DNA of 64,000 nucleotides from Bacillus sp. V59.32b. Lineage in GTDB: Bacteria; Bacillota; Bacilli; Bacillales; DSM-1321. The notes beneath the pieces are model-generated. The model was not told where the DNA came from. It saw only the letters and a list, made by a program, of their open reading frames with translations, and ran no database searches. The DNA lies in the NCBI RefSeq assembly GCF_003429085.1, contig NZ_QVTC01000013.1, positions 1 through 64,000 of the forward strand. The letters run 5' to 3'. This document shows, one piece after another, positions 35,189-44,798 of the stretch. Both the position numbers and the translations under genes were made by a program. Position 1 is the stretch's first letter. Every line of letters begins with the position of its first letter.

Positions 35189-36541
35189 ATGATACGCAAT
35201 GTAATAATCGGAGTTCTAGCTGTTGCGCTAGCCGGTACTGGATTTTGGGGCTACCAGGAACATAAAGAAAAAAGCGCAGTACTGGTTCAAGCAGAAAATA
35301 ATTATCAGCGGGCTTTCCATGATTTATCCTATCAGATGGATGTATTGCATGATGAAATAGGGAATACGCTGGCAATGAACTCAAGACAGTCGCTAAGTCC
35401 CGCGCTTACGGATGTCTGGAGAATTACTTCAGAGGCACAAATTGATGTAGGCCAACTGCCTCTTACTCTCATGCCTTTCAACAAAACCGAGGAATTTTTA
35501 TCAGATATTGGGAAGTTCAGTTACACGACTGCGGTCAGGGATCTCGAGAAAGAACCGTTAAACGACAAAGAATATTCCCGGCTTCAGTCGCTTTATAAAG
35601 AATCTGGAGAAGTACAAGGTGAGTTAAGGAAAGTTCAGCATCTGGTCATGAAGAACAACCTGAGATGGATGGATGTCGAAACGGCTTTGGCTTCCAATGA
35701 CCAAAATGCGGACAACACGATTGTTAATGGTTTTAAAACGGTTGAAAAGAAAGTGGCGGGCTATAGCGAGACATCCAATCTTGATCCGAATTTCACAAGC
35801 GGCCAACAGAAGGATGAAAACTTCAAAAATATTAAGGGGAAAGAAATCAGCAAAAAAGAGGCAGTAGCGAAAGCAAAGCAATATGCCAATTTAACTGGCA
35901 ACGTGAAAACCCGTGTAGAGGAAAACGGGAAAGGTTCCGATTATGGCTTTTATAGTGTTAGCCTGATTAATTCCAAGACCAAAACAGAAGTCAATATGGA
36001 CATTACAAAAAAGGGCGGCTATCCAATCTGGTATATCAATAACCGGGATGTCAATGAATCCAAAATCGATTTGAACACCGCAAGCAATAAGGCTGTGGCA
36101 TTCCTAAAAGACCACAACTTTGATTCTCTTGACTTATATGAAAGTGCTCAGTATGACAATATTGGTTTGTTCAACTTTGTCACTACAGTGGATGGCGTAA
36201 GAGTTTACCCCGATTCAGTGAAAGTGAAAATCGCCTTGGATGATGGAAGTGTGATTGGTTTTTCCGCAGACGAATTCTTGAAATCCCATAAAATAAGAGA
36301 GATTGGTGAGTTTTCTGTAACTAGTGAGCAGGCCAGGAAAGAAATCAATCCTAAAGTAAAGGTTATGGAAGAGCGGAAAGCGTTAATAGAAGGTGAAACC
36401 GGTGAAGAGGTCCTTTGCTATGAGTTCCTCGGCACGATTAACGATGACACATACAGAATTTTTATAAATGCCAACACAGGGCAGGAAGAAAAAGTTGAGA
36501 AGCTTAAAAACTCTGAGCCGGTTTATGAGGATTTATTATAA
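35189..36541 (+). CDS. ypeB: Germination protein YpeB
   Basis: Inner spore membrane protein required for SleB stability and localisation; it inhibits SleB until germination. The 450-residue product has an N-terminal uncleaved anchor (about 3-20, VIIGVLAVALAGTGFWGY), a coiled helical region and three PepSY-like repeats in the C-terminal half (KKEAVAKAKQYANLTGNV, NKAVAFLKDHNF and SEQARKEINPKVKV). Full family length. Directly downstream of sleB. Confidence 0.94.
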   Translation: MIRNVIIGVLAVALAGTGFWGYQEHKEKSAVLVQAENNYQRAFHDLSYQMDVLHDEIGNTLAMNSRQSLSPALTDVWRITSEAQIDVGQLPLTLMPFNKTEEFLSDIGKFSYTTAVRDLEKEPLNDKEYSRLQSLYKESGEVQGELRKVQHLVMKNNLRWMDVETALASNDQNADNTIVNGFKTVEKKVAGYSETSNLDPNFTSGQQKDENFKNIKGKEISKKEAVAKAKQYANLTGNVKTRVEENGKGSDYGFYSVSLINSKTKTEVNMDITKKGGYPIWYINNRDVNESKIDLNTASNKAVAFLKDHNFDSLDLYESAQYDNIGLFNFVTTVDGVRVYPDSVKVKIALDDGSVIGFSADEFLKSHKIREIGEFSVTSEQARKEINPKVKVMEERKALIEGETGEEVLCYEFLGTINDDTYRIFINANTGQEEKVEKLKNSEPVYEDLL

Positions 36542-36550
36542 ACAGCTCAT

Positions 36551-36586
36551 CACGGGAAAGGTACATTTGTGCTTTTCCTTTTTTTG
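36551..36586 (+). terminator. Terminator of sleB-ypeB
   Basis: GGGAAAGG and CTTTTCC pair around a ten-base loop, followed by TTTTTTTGC. Confidence 0.75.
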
Positions 36587-36589
36587 CAG

Positions 36590-36680
36590 AAAGGAAAGTA
36601 TAAACTTCCTTTTCTGCATAAGGGCAACTACGTCTCTGTCTTCGCCTTAAAAGGCTCGTCAGTCGATGAGTTTTCTTTAA
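36590..36680 (+). repeat. Dispersed repeat family C copy 1
   Basis: Contains CTTCCTTTTCTGCATAAGGG, CAACTACGTCTC, CGCCTTAAAAGGCTCGTC and the hairpin CTCGTC/GATGAG with TTTTCTTTA behind it. The ending looks like a Rho-independent terminator carried by the repeat. Copies 2 and 3 are at about 44799 and 60980. Confidence 0.75.
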
Positions 36681-36781
36681 ATGTGTATTAATTAATGATT
36701 TTTTTGGATATTTAAGGTAAAATATACATAGGACTAAATATTTAGATAAAGAGACCATATTTAACTTGGAGTTGGGGATGA

Positions 36782-37441
36782 ATGATTAAAGTCGGGGATA
36801 CCTTAGTATTGGAGCCGAAATTTTCACAACAGCATGAACAATATAAATCAACAGTAGTCGAGATAAATGATCAAAGCATTTTCATTGATTATCCCATCAA
36901 TGCTTCGACGGGAAAAAGAGCGTTTTTAATCGATGGTACACAGTTGAAAATCACACTTGTTGCCGCAAAAAAGGCTATATATGTATTTGATACAGAGGTC
37001 CTAGGAAGAGTGAAAGAACGGATTGCCATGATACAATTGTCGCATCCTCCCAAAGACTCGATCATCAAGATTCAAAGAAGGGAGTTTGTAAGGGTAGAAA
37101 CGGCCATCGATACAGTCGTTCATCCGCAAGCTTCTGAGTTTCAGCCTTTTAAGGCGATTACGGAAGATATTAGCGCAGGTGGTACTGCATTACTGATATC
37201 AAAGGACATTATCCTTCAATCTGGTTCAAGTATTTTTGTCTGGTTCGCCCTCCCGCTAAAATCCGGTGAAATTCATTATTTCAAGGTGAAAAGCAAGGTT
37301 ATCCGCATCAGTGAAGAAAAAGAACGATTTAATATATTGTCTATAGAGTTCACTGAAATGAGCGAGGGCGACCGTCAGACGCTCATACGGTATATCTTCG
37401 AACGCGAAGTCGAGATGAAGAAAAAACGTTTGTCACCCTGA
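36782..37441 (+). CDS. ypfA: PilZ-domain c-di-GMP receptor YpfA (MotI/DgrA)
   Basis: Cyclic-di-GMP-binding flagellar clutch protein; with c-di-GMP it binds MotA and slows motility. The 219-residue product has an N-terminal YcgR-type domain (about 1-95) and a C-terminal PilZ domain with the ligand motifs RREFVR (about 100-105) and DISAGG. SD is GGAG ahead of ATG 36782. It is followed by ypfB as in B. subtilis. Confidence 0.9.
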   Translation: MIKVGDTLVLEPKFSQQHEQYKSTVVEINDQSIFIDYPINASTGKRAFLIDGTQLKITLVAAKKAIYVFDTEVLGRVKERIAMIQLSHPPKDSIIKIQRREFVRVETAIDTVVHPQASEFQPFKAITEDISAGGTALLISKDIILQSGSSIFVWFALPLKSGEIHYFKVKSKVIRISEEKERFNILSIEFTEMSEGDRQTLIRYIFEREVEMKKKRLSP

Positions 37442-37515
37442 TTTTTTTTAGAAATGTGAATGAAAAGCATGGATCATTTCCATACTGTCTAGAAAGACGG
37501 TAAGGATGGGTCGTT

Positions 37516-37698
37516 ATGAAATCCATAGAACGGATCATCATTAAGCTAATACTTATACAGGTGATTTGCCTGCTGGCCTTTCAGGCTGTTTTTCACCGTG
37601 CAGATTCCTTTTTAGAATTAAAGAAGTTGGCTGCTTATGAAGGCGTAACAAAAAATAACTATACCAAAATAATTGAAACATTTAATGATGAAAATTAG
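37516..37698 (+). CDS. ypfB: YpfB family small membrane protein (DUF5359)
   Basis: Sixty-residue protein of unknown function with one N-terminal membrane segment (about 8-25, IIIKLILIQVICLLAFQAVF) and a conserved tail LAAYEGVTKNNYTKIIETFN. Family identity rests on this pattern and on its position between ypfA and cmk. A compact terminator starts at its stop. Confidence 0.8.
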   Translation: MKSIERIIIKLILIQVICLLAFQAVFHRADSFLELKKLAAYEGVTKNNYTKIIETFNDEN

Positions 37699-37726
37699 CA
37701 GGGGACCCTCCCCTGCTTTTTCTATT
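37696..37726 (+). terminator. Terminator of ypfB
   Basis: AGCAGGGG and CCCCTGCT form a perfect 8-bp stem with a five-base loop and TTTTTC. Confidence 0.88.
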
Positions 37727-37850
37727 TAAAACCAAGGAAATTCTGACACCTCTTAAAGCATCATTTTTATTCATAATCATCTAACCTTTTGTGATAAACT
37801 AGAAATGCATTAAAAATTACAGCTTGTCTGTCTGGATCTTGGGAGGATTT

Positions 37851-38525
37851 ATGGAAAAGAAAATATCAGTTGCAATTGACGGGCCTGCGGCAGCGGGAAA
37901 AAGTACTGTCGCGAAATTGGTTGCGGGAAAATTCAATTACATATACGTAGACACCGGCGCTATGTACAGAGCGTTAACATATAAAGCGTTGAATGACGGG
38001 GTCGATATCGGCAACGAAGCGGCCTTGAGTCATTTATTGAACGATACAGCCATTGAGCTAAAGCCGAGTGAAACCGGTCAGCTCGTTTTCTTGGATGACC
38101 AAAATGTCACCGAAGCGATTCGAAATAACGAAGTGACCGCATCGGTTTCAGAGGTATCCAAGCACAAGTCAATACGGGAAGAAATGGTAAGAAGGCAGCA
38201 GCTTTTTGGAGAAAAAGGCGGTGTCGTAATGGATGGCAGGGACATAGGCACACATGTCCTTCCGAATGCCGAGGTCAAGATATTCCTGATTGCATCGGTG
38301 GAAGAGCGTGCTTCTCGGCGCCATCAGGAAAATATCCAAAAGGGTTTTTCCTCCGATCTAGAGAAATTAAAAGAAGAGATTGCCTTGCGTGATAAGCTGG
38401 ACTCCGAGAGGGAGGTAGCTCCGTTAAGAAAGGCTAGCGACGCGGTTGAAATTGATACAACTTCTTTGTCGATCCAACAAGTGGCCGAAAAAGTAATGGT
38501 ATTGATTGAAGAAAGGATAAGATGA
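37851..38525 (+). CDS. cmk: Cytidylate kinase
   Basis: Phosphorylates CMP and dCMP with ATP. The 224-residue product has the P-loop GPAAAGKST (11-19), the [10 protein letters not shown] substrate motif, [15 protein letters not shown] and the lid [11 protein letters not shown] 37851 follows GGGAGGA at the right distance. It overlaps plsC by four bases (ATGA), making a cmk-plsC unit ahead of ypfD. Confidence 0.95.
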   Translation: MEKKISVAIDGPAAAGKSTVAKLVAGKFNYIYVDTGAMYRALTYKALNDGVDIGNEAALSHLLNDTAIELKPSETGQLVFLDDQNVTEAIRNNEVTASVSEVSKHKSIREEMVRRQQLFGEKGGVVMDGRDIGTHVLPNAEVKIFLIASVEERASRRHQENIQKGFSSDLEKLKEEIALRDKLDSEREVAPLRKASDAVEIDTTSLSIQQVAEKVMVLIEERIR

Positions 38526-39109
38526 ATTTGAAGTTTTATACATTTGCCAAAAACGTTGTAAAAATTGTTTTAAGTCCCATATATAGGGTTAAAACAATAG
38601 GTAAAGAGGATTTTCCAAAAGAAGGCGCTGTTTTGATTTGTGCTAACCACATTGACAATCTGGATCCGCCGATAGTGGGAATCACCTGTCCCCGGGATAT
38701 TCATTTTATGGCCAAAGATGAGGCTTTTCATGTTCCTTTATTAAAAACTATCCTTCCGAAGGTTAATGCTTTTCCGGTGAAAAGGGGAATGAGTGACAGG
38801 GAAGCTCTCAGGAAAGGCCTTTCACTTCTTAAGGAAGGGAAGGTTTTGGGCTTGTTTCCTGAAGGAACACGAAGTAAAACGGGCGAACTCGGCGAAGCTA
38901 TGGCAGGGGCTGGATTTTTCGCCTTGCGATCTAATGCGAAGATTGTTCCTTGCGCCATAATCGGTCCATACAAAGCTCTTAATCCATTAAACGTTGTTTA
39001 TGGAAAACCGATTGATTTTACCGAATACCGGGAGAAAAAGATATCTGCCGATGAAGCGACCAAAATCATTATGGATGAAATTAGAGGCTTAATTTCCGCG
39101 CATAAATAA
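38522..39109 (+). CDS. plsC: 1-acyl-sn-glycerol-3-phosphate acyltransferase (PlsC family)
   Basis: Acylates lysophosphatidic acid to phosphatidic acid at the membrane. The 195-residue product has the catalytic HX4D motif ([10 protein letters not shown]), the substrate motif FPEGTRS and the later VPCAIIGP block. It is coupled to cmk by overlap. Several Bacillus paralogues exist, so the precise acceptor is inferred. Confidence 0.88.
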   Translation: MNLKFYTFAKNVVKIVLSPIYRVKTIGKEDFPKEGAVLICANHIDNLDPPIVGITCPRDIHFMAKDEAFHVPLLKTILPKVNAFPVKRGMSDREALRKGLSLLKEGKVLGLFPEGTRSKTGELGEAMAGAGFFALRSNAKIVPCAIIGPYKALNPLNVVYGKPIDFTEYREKKISADEATKIIMDEIRGLISAHK

Positions 39110-39119
39110 TCCTTCTTGC

Positions 39120-39146
39120 TTGACAATTTCCTTTATTTATTAGAAT
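39120..39146 (+). promoter_or_regulatory. Putative promoter of ypfD
   Basis: TTGACA (39120-39125) and TAGAAT (39141-39146) with a short 15-base spacer, 85 bases before the start. Both hexamers are good, the spacing is not. Confidence 0.4.
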
Positions 39147-39230
39147 TTATAAAAAAGGGGATTATTCCGAATTGTGAATTTATAAGATAAGAAATTCTGC
39201 AGAACAGTCATGGGTTAAGGAGGAGTCGTA

Positions 39231-40367
39231 ATGACAGAAGACATGAACCAAGTAGAGGTAAACAACTATGAAGTTGGCGATAAGGTCAATGCCAGAGTAT
39301 CCAAAGTTGAAGAAAAACAGGTGATTGTAGATGTTGAGAACAGCAAAACTGATGGGATCATTCCGATCAGCGAGCTCTCCAGCCTGCATGTCGAAAAGGC
39401 TTCCGACGCGATTTCTGAAGGAGACGAGCTGGAGCTTGAAGTCATTAAAGTGGAAGAAGAGGCTCTTATACTGTCCAAGCGCAAAATCGACGCACTAAAG
39501 GCGTGGGATGAACTGGAAAAGAAATTCGAGTCAGAGGAGGTCTTCGAAGCCGAAGTCAAAGATGTCGTCAAAGGCGGTCTCGTTGTTGACTTGGGTGTGA
39601 GAGGATTTGTCCCTGCTTCGCTCGTGGAAGATTATTTTGTGGAAGATTTTGCCGATTATAAGAATAAAACATTAACGTTTAAAATTGTTGAACTGGATAA
39701 AGAAAAGAATCGCTTAATCCTTTCACACCGCGCTGTTGTACAGGATCAGAAAGAGCTGAAAAAAGGAGAAGTGCTTGATTCCATCGAGAGCGGCCAGGTT
39801 ATCGAAGGTACTGTACAAAGAATCACGGACTTTGGAGCTTTCGTTGATATCGGTGGTGTAGATGGGCTTGTTCATATTTCTCAACTCTCGCACGAGCATG
39901 TTGAAAAAGCTTCCGATGTCGTGAAAGAAGGAGAAAAACTGAAGGTTAAGGTCCTTTCCGTTGACCGTGATAACGAAAGAATTTCACTTTCTGTTAAAGA
40001 AACCCTTCCAGGACCTTGGACGGATATTGCGGATAAAGCCGCAAAAGGGGCCGTTCTTGAAGGAGTTGTCAAACGCCTTGTTTCTTTCGGTGCTTTTGTT
40101 GAAATCTTCCCTGGCGTGGAGGGACTTGTCCATATCTCGCAAATTTCTCATAAACACATCGGTACACCGCAGGAAGTCCTGAAAGAAGGAGAAACTGTGC
40201 AGGTAAAGGTTCTTGATGTCAATGAAGCGGAGCAGCGTTTATCGTTAAGTATTAAAGAGCTCCAGGAATCACAGGCTAAAGAAGACTCGAATTATGAGCT
40301 TCCGGAAGAATCCAATGGATTCCAGCTTGGTGATATGATTGGGGAGCAATTAAAGAAATTTAAATAA
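39231..40367 (+). CDS. ypfD: S1-domain RNA-binding protein YpfD (RpsA homologue)
   Basis: Bacillus counterpart of ribosomal protein S1; RNA binding, but not an essential ribosome component in these bacteria. The 378-residue product has four S1 repeats starting near residues 13, 100, 185 and 270, each with the VxGxVxxIxxFGAFVxI pattern most visible in repeats 3 and 4 (VQRITDFGAFVDI, VKRLVSFGAFVEI). It ends with an acidic tail. It has four repeats where E. coli S1 has six. Confidence 0.92.
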   Translation: MTEDMNQVEVNNYEVGDKVNARVSKVEEKQVIVDVENSKTDGIIPISELSSLHVEKASDAISEGDELELEVIKVEEEALILSKRKIDALKAWDELEKKFESEEVFEAEVKDVVKGGLVVDLGVRGFVPASLVEDYFVEDFADYKNKTLTFKIVELDKEKNRLILSHRAVVQDQKELKKGEVLDSIESGQVIEGTVQRITDFGAFVDIGGVDGLVHISQLSHEHVEKASDVVKEGEKLKVKVLSVDRDNERISLSVKETLPGPWTDIADKAAKGAVLEGVVKRLVSFGAFVEIFPGVEGLVHISQISHKHIGTPQEVLKEGETVQVKVLDVNEAEQRLSLSIKELQESQAKEDSNYELPEESNGFQLGDMIGEQLKKFK

Positions 40368-40375
40368 TGCCAGAA

Positions 40376-40455
40376 AAGCTGCACCAAATCGGTTCAGCTA
40401 TAGATTGTCGACAAAAGGGGTTCGGAATGGTCTCATTCCGAACCCCTTTTTAGTG
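40376..40455 (+). terminator. Two hairpins after ypfD
   Basis: First, AGCTGCACC and GGTTCAGCT (40378-40400) without a T run; second, GGGGTTCGGAAT and ATTCCGAACCCC with TTTTTAG, which is the effective terminator. The first is a one-mismatch copy of a hairpin at 41039-41061. Confidence 0.8.
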
Positions 40456-40511
40456 ATTATTTCTATTTTTGCTTATTTGGAGTGTGAGTGGACCTCACTT
40501 AGCCTTATTTA

Positions 40512-40790
40512 TTAGGCCATTTCTGGACCTTGCCATGTCCAGTTTGCCATCTTCTTCAAATTCATGGCAGCGAAAGTAAGCATCGCCTGCATCGACAATT
40601 TTTTAAGTCCCCTTAACTTTGTCCAACGCATGCCATGCTTTTCTTTTGCATCTGCGAATAGGCGTTCTATCGTTTTTGCGTTTCGCATAGATTGGTTTTA
40701 CATCCTTGTGGTGTCGCAATTGATCTGTTTCCTCTACATAATCCTGCCAAATATGCCTCGTCACCTCAATCATTTTATGTATCCATTTTA
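40512..40790 (-). pseudogene. IS1182-family transposase, C-terminal remnant with frameshift
   Basis: On the minus strand about 95 codons match the end of IS1182 transposases: VTRHIWQDYVEETDQL, then PIYAKRK, then in another frame TIERLFADAKEKHGMRW, KKLSMQAMLTFAAMN and KKMANWTWQGPEMA with a stop at 40512. The frame changes after AKRK at about 40686, and the first three quarters of the gene are gone. It is a dead insertion-sequence fragment. The DDE catalytic core is absent. Confidence 0.85.
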
Positions 40791-40832
40791 AAATAGATGT
40801 TAGGAACGTTCCATAGTAAACGTTTAAAAGCC

Positions 40833-40966
40833 TGTTGATCAACGTTCCAGGCGCGAAGACTCCTGCGGGAGCAGCGGGACAGGTGAGACCCCCGCAGGAG
40901 CATGCGACGAGGAGGCTCACCGCCCGCCCCTAAGGTGCGCGAAGCGCCTGGAACGGAAATCAACAG
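40833..40966. repeat. Palindromic repeat, family B (bcr-like) copy 1
   Basis: CTGTTGAT and CGTTCCAGGCGC at the left pair with GCGCCTGGAACG and ATCAACAG at the right. The centre holds CTCCTGCGGGAGCAGCGGGA, GGTGAGACCCCCGCAGGAGC and GACGAGGAGGCTCACC. This GC-rich element is widespread in Bacillaceae intergenic DNA. An outer GCCTGTT/AACAGGC pair also flanks it. Confidence 0.85.
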
Positions 40967-41037
40967 ACCCCATTAACAGGCCAAATAAAAAAATAACTGC
41001 AGGCAAACTCGATTTCATCCAGTTTGTCTACAGTCTG

Positions 41038-41068
41038 AAGCTGCACCAAATCGGTGCAGCTTTTTTTA
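41038..41068 (+). terminator. Hairpin terminator, second copy
   Basis: AGCTGCACC and GGTGCAGCT around AAATC with a seven-T run. It points rightward and abuts the ypzI stop on the other strand. Probably the original distal terminator of ypfD, now separated from it by about 650 bases. Confidence 0.75.
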
Positions 41069-41200
41069 CCTTTTATTTCTATCGCGAGCATCTTCCGCAC
41101 TTTCCATTTTCGTTGCCCCCGGTTTATCCAAGGCTTGGTCTCTATCGGAGTCCACGGTCCTGCTCTCTCGTAATTTTTTCTCCTGACGATCTTTACCCAT
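41066..41200 (-). CDS. ypzI: YpzI family small protein
   Basis: A 44-residue, highly charged protein: begins MGKDRQEKKLRESRTVDSDR and continues DQALDKPGATKMES before a basic end. This is the YpzI pattern; function unknown. The SD on the minus strand (GGAGG, 41207-41211) is well placed. A longer frame from 41208 in another phase is a shadow. It stands alone on the minus strand between ypfD and yphA, as ypzI does near yphA in B. subtilis. Confidence 0.8.
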   Translation of the reverse strand: MGKDRQEKKLRESRTVDSDRDQALDKPGATKMESAEDARDRNKR

Positions 41201-41244
41201 TTTAACACCTCCTAAGTTTAGCGTTGCTATAATAAAAGAATTTA

Positions 41245-41388
41245 TCCCGCTTTAACGGGCAGTAAGCCCCCCACATGAAAAAACAAGGATAAGTTGGGGA
41301 ATAACTGCCCGTAAAAGTCCGATTGGTTCAACTAACCATCGTTGGGGGATGAACAAAACCCCCACCGATGGAAGTTTCACTTTATCCA
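41245..41388 (+). repeat. Multi-hairpin intergenic element upstream of yphA
   Basis: ACGGGCAGT (41255-41263) pairs with ACTGCCCGT (41304-41312), and CCATCGTTGGGGG (41336-41348) pairs with CCCCCACCGATGG (41359-41371). A small GGTT/AACC hairpin lies between, and the element closes with GAAGTTTCACTTTAT. It resembles a repeat seen elsewhere in Bacillus genomes. No ORF. It appears once in this window. Confidence 0.6.
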
Positions 41389-41460
41389 CCGAGTATGGCC
41401 GGCTTTCCCGTTTAATTCTCCTTGAAAGAAGACATAATGTTTCCTATAGGAGGAAATAGT

Positions 41461-42075
41461 ATGGATGGATTGTTTTTTTATTGGATTTTATGGATGGCCT
41501 GGGTAATCGTGATGTTTTTTATCGCGAAAACGTTTCAAGGCCGTTATTGGTTGTTATTCCACTTGCTTGCGGTTATGTTCTTAGCTGCATATGAGCTTCA
41601 GGTGTACCGTTACGTAATTCATGTTTCCTCTATCTACTTATTATTGGTTTGCTGCTTATATTTAAGAAATCTAAGTTTATGGAGAATAATCGAATTTACC
41701 GTCAGTAGTTTTATCATTTCTTTAGGGTACGCATGCTTTCAACTTTATGCAATGTTGGACCCGGTGTGGCTGATATTCAAGGCGGATTGGATGTTCGGTG
41801 TCTTAATTAATTACCTTGCCCTGCTTATTATTCATGAATGGAAGTTACGGTTTGGCGCCCTATTAGTCGGAATGCTCATAGGCGAGACGATCTTTTCGGG
41901 ATTGTTACTCGTTAACTCGATCCCGTATAAAGCAGGCTCTTATTCATGGTTGGATAGTGCTGTCCTCGTTTTATTGATGAATTTGCTTTGGGTTTCATTG
42001 GAATTCATTAGTCGCTTCATTCAGGGGATGATTGCTAATCAGGGCATGGCAAAAGGAGCGTCCAGGTTAAGATGA
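41461..42075 (+). CDS. yphA: YphA family membrane protein
   Basis: Integral membrane protein of unknown function, 204 residues with six or so hydrophobic segments and a short basic C-terminus. It begins MDGLFFYWILWMAWVIV, matching YphA in position and style. AGGAGGA precedes ATG 41461 at ideal distance, so the longer frame from 41422 is not used. It lies just before der as in B. subtilis. Confidence 0.8.
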   Translation: MDGLFFYWILWMAWVIVMFFIAKTFQGRYWLLFHLLAVMFLAAYELQVYRYVIHVSSIYLLLVCCLYLRNLSLWRIIEFTVSSFIISLGYACFQLYAMLDPVWLIFKADWMFGVLINYLALLIIHEWKLRFGALLVGMLIGETIFSGLLLVNSIPYKAGSYSWLDSAVLVLLMNLLWVSLEFISRFIQGMIANQGMAKGASRLR

Positions 42076-42236
42076 ATGTAGACAATCATTGTTGGTTACT
42101 GAAAAATTTGATACTATATGATAGTTAGTAAGGTTATTCTAGGAAATATAAGAAATGACATGGAAATTAATGAAATTTTAACATAATGAATTGAATTCCA
42201 TAAACACAGATAACAGGCTTGAAAGGGTGGAGAAAT

Positions 42237-43547
42237 ATGCCGAAACCGGTAGTGGCCATAGTGGGGCGGCCAAACGTAGGAAAATCGACTATTTTTAATC
42301 GAATCGTCGGAGAACGGGTTTCCATTGTCGAAGACGTCCCAGGCGTGACCAGAGATCGAATATACAGCTCTGGTGAATGGCTGACATACGACTTTAATAT
42401 CATAGATACAGGAGGAATTGATATTGGCGATGAGCCTTTCCTCGAACAGATTCGCCAACAGGCAGAAATTGCGATTGATGAGGCGGATGTCATTATTTTT
42501 ATGACAAACGGTCGGGAGGGCGTGACCTCCGCTGACGAAGAAGTGGCGAAAATCCTTTACAAATCAAAGAAGCCGGTTGTTCTCGCCGTAAATAAGGTTG
42601 ACAATCCAGAAATGAGAGACCAGATATATGACTTTTATGCACTTGGTTTTGGCGATCCGTTTCCTATCTCTGGATCTCATGGTCTAGGGCTTGGCGATCT
42701 TCTTGATAAGGTAGCCGCCCACTTTCCGCAGCATAATGAACAGGATTACGATGAGGATGTCATTAAGTTCAGCTTAATCGGAAGGCCTAATGTCGGAAAA
42801 TCGTCGCTTGTCAATGCGTTGCTCGGAGAAGACCGGGTTATTGTAAGTGAAATTGAAGGTACGACGAGGGATGCGATCGATTCACCTTATACATATAATG
42901 ACAAAGAATACGTCATTATTGATACGGCAGGAATGAGGAAAAAAGGTAAGGTCTATGAAAGCACGGAAAAATACAGCGTGCTTCGAGCTTTAAGGGCGAT
43001 TGAACGTTCGGACGTGGTTCTTGTCTTATTAAACGCCGAGGAAGGCATTAGGGAACAAGATAAAAAAATCGCGGGTTACGCCCATGAAGCGGGCAGAGGC
43101 GTCATCATTGTCGTCAATAAATGGGATGCCATCGAAAAAGATGAGAAAACGATGAAAGAATTTGAAGAAAATATCCGGGCACACTTCCTATTCCTCGATT
43201 ACGCACCAATCGTTTATTTATCGGCAAAAACAAAGAAACGGGTGCACTCTTTGCTTCCCGTTATTGACCAAGTCAGCGAAGCACATGCGCTTCGTGTTCA
43301 AACCAATGTCCTGAATGAAGTGATTATGGACGCAGTAGCGATGAATCCTACACCCGCGCATAACGGCGGCCGGTTAAAAATCTATTATACAACCCAGGTT
43401 GCAGTAAAACCGCCGACCTTTGTCGTATTCGTCAACGAACCTGAGCTACTTCATTTCTCATACGAAAGATTTTTGGAAAACAGGATTCGTGATGCGTTCA
43501 ACTTCGAGGGGACACCTATTAGAATCTTAGGTCGTCAAAGAAAATAA
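42237..43547 (+). CDS. der: Ribosome-biogenesis GTPase Der (EngA)
   Basis: Essential tandem GTPase for 50S subunit assembly. The 436-residue product has two G domains, each with a full set of motifs: [15 protein letters not shown] and NKVD in the first, [15 protein letters not shown] and NKWD in the second. A C-terminal KH-like domain (about 350-436) follows. Start is ATG 42237 behind AGGGTGG; length equals that of B. subtilis Der. It is 16 bases from gpsA. Confidence 0.96.
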   Translation: MPKPVVAIVGRPNVGKSTIFNRIVGERVSIVEDVPGVTRDRIYSSGEWLTYDFNIIDTGGIDIGDEPFLEQIRQQAEIAIDEADVIIFMTNGREGVTSADEEVAKILYKSKKPVVLAVNKVDNPEMRDQIYDFYALGFGDPFPISGSHGLGLGDLLDKVAAHFPQHNEQDYDEDVIKFSLIGRPNVGKSSLVNALLGEDRVIVSEIEGTTRDAIDSPYTYNDKEYVIIDTAGMRKKGKVYESTEKYSVLRALRAIERSDVVLVLLNAEEGIREQDKKIAGYAHEAGRGVIIVVNKWDAIEKDEKTMKEFEENIRAHFLFLDYAPIVYLSAKTKKRVHSLLPVIDQVSEAHALRVQTNVLNEVIMDAVAMNPTPAHNGGRLKIYYTTQVAVKPPTFVVFVNEPELLHFSYERFLENRIRDAFNFEGTPIRILGRQRK

Positions 43548-43563
43548 CGAAGAGGTGCTGAAC

Positions 43564-44616
43564 ATGCCACAAAAAAAGCAAAATATTGCCGTAATCGGAG
43601 CAGGAAGCTGGGGAACCGCCTTAGCTCTTGTGTTGGCAGACAATGAACATCACATTAGGCTATGGGGCCATAATGAAGACCGAATTAAAGAAATAAATGA
43701 ACAGCGTACGAACCGTAAGTATCTTCCTGGAATTGAATTGCCTCCTGGAATCACTGGCTACACTTCTTTAACTGAGGCGCTTGAAGGGATAACGGATATC
43801 ATACTCGCCGTACCAACAAAAGCGATCAGGGAAATTCTTAGACAAATCGTTAAGATTGTAAAAACACCGCTGACGATTGTCCATGTTAGTAAAGGGATAG
43901 AGCCGGATACGCTTTTACGCATTTCGGAAATGATCGAAGAAGAAATGCCTGCCGGACTGCTTGATGATGTCGTGGTGCTTTCCGGGCCAAGCCACGCCGA
44001 GGAAGTGAGCCTGCGTCACCCTACAACCGTTACAGTATCTGCAAAGAATATGGCAGCTGCCGAAAGAATTCAGGATTTATTTATCAACCAAAATTTTCGG
44101 GTGTACACAAACCCTGACATAGTGGGTGTTGAAATCGGCGGCGCTTTAAAGAACATCATTGCTCTTGCCGCAGGAATAACAGATGGTTTAGGATACGGGG
44201 ATAACGCAAAGGCCGCACTGATTACGCGAGGGCTCGCTGAGATATCGAGATTGGGGACAGCGATGGGTGCCAACCCGCTTACTTTTTCAGGCTTGACAGG
44301 GATCGGCGATTTAATTGTCACTTGTACAAGCGTTCATTCGCGAAACTGGAGAGCGGGGAACATGCTTGGAAAGGGACAAAACCTCGATGAAGTTCTCGAT
44401 AATATGGGGATGGTAGTGGAGGGCGTCCGCACGACAAAAGCGGCTTACCAGCTGGCTCAAAAGTATGATGTCGATATGCCGATCACATATGCTTTATACA
44501 ATGTGCTGTTTAACGGCATGAATGTGAAGGACTCGGTAGATACTTTAATGAACCGCACCAAAACTGACGAAATGGAAGACCTGATTAATATCCTCGGATC
44601 CAGGCTTACTGATTAA
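43564..44616 (+). CDS. gpsA: Glycerol-3-phosphate dehydrogenase (NAD(P)+)
   Basis: Makes sn-glycerol-3-phosphate from dihydroxyacetone phosphate for phospholipid synthesis. The 350-residue product has the nucleotide motif [10 protein letters not shown], the VSKGIE and [10 protein letters not shown] blocks, and the catalytic lysine region [19 protein letters not shown] 43564 is preferred since AGAGGTG ends just before it; the GTG at 43555 overlaps that site. It is probably co-transcribed with der. Confidence 0.95.
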   Translation: MPQKKQNIAVIGAGSWGTALALVLADNEHHIRLWGHNEDRIKEINEQRTNRKYLPGIELPPGITGYTSLTEALEGITDIILAVPTKAIREILRQIVKIVKTPLTIVHVSKGIEPDTLLRISEMIEEEMPAGLLDDVVVLSGPSHAEEVSLRHPTTVTVSAKNMAAAERIQDLFINQNFRVYTNPDIVGVEIGGALKNIIALAAGITDGLGYGDNAKAALITRGLAEISRLGTAMGANPLTFSGLTGIGDLIVTCTSVHSRNWRAGNMLGKGQNLDEVLDNMGMVVEGVRTTKAAYQLAQKYDVDMPITYALYNVLFNGMNVKDSVDTLMNRTKTDEMEDLINILGSRLTD

Positions 44617-44746
44617 GCTGACGGTAAACAGTTAAAAATAATTATTTTAGAAAAATAGGCATTAGAGGATGCGTCTTTTTCATATCGTGCATACAATGCA
44701 ACGTAGTAAACTAGTATTCTGACCTGGTTATATGGGGGATTTAGTC

Positions 44747-44781
44747 GAATCGCAGAAGATATTATGTCTTCTGCTTTTTTG
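44747..44781 (+). terminator. Terminator downstream of gpsA
   Basis: GCAGAAGA and TCTTCTGC form a perfect 8-bp stem with TTTTTT behind. It is 130 bases past gpsA; the stretch 44617-44746 shows no ORF or other element. Confidence 0.85.
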
Positions 44782-44798
44782 GCTGAAATAAAGGACAA

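Noticed and set aside
40960-41208. 82-codon minus-strand ORF overlapping ypzI
   Set aside because: It is in a different frame from the conserved 44-residue YpzI and runs into the terminator region.
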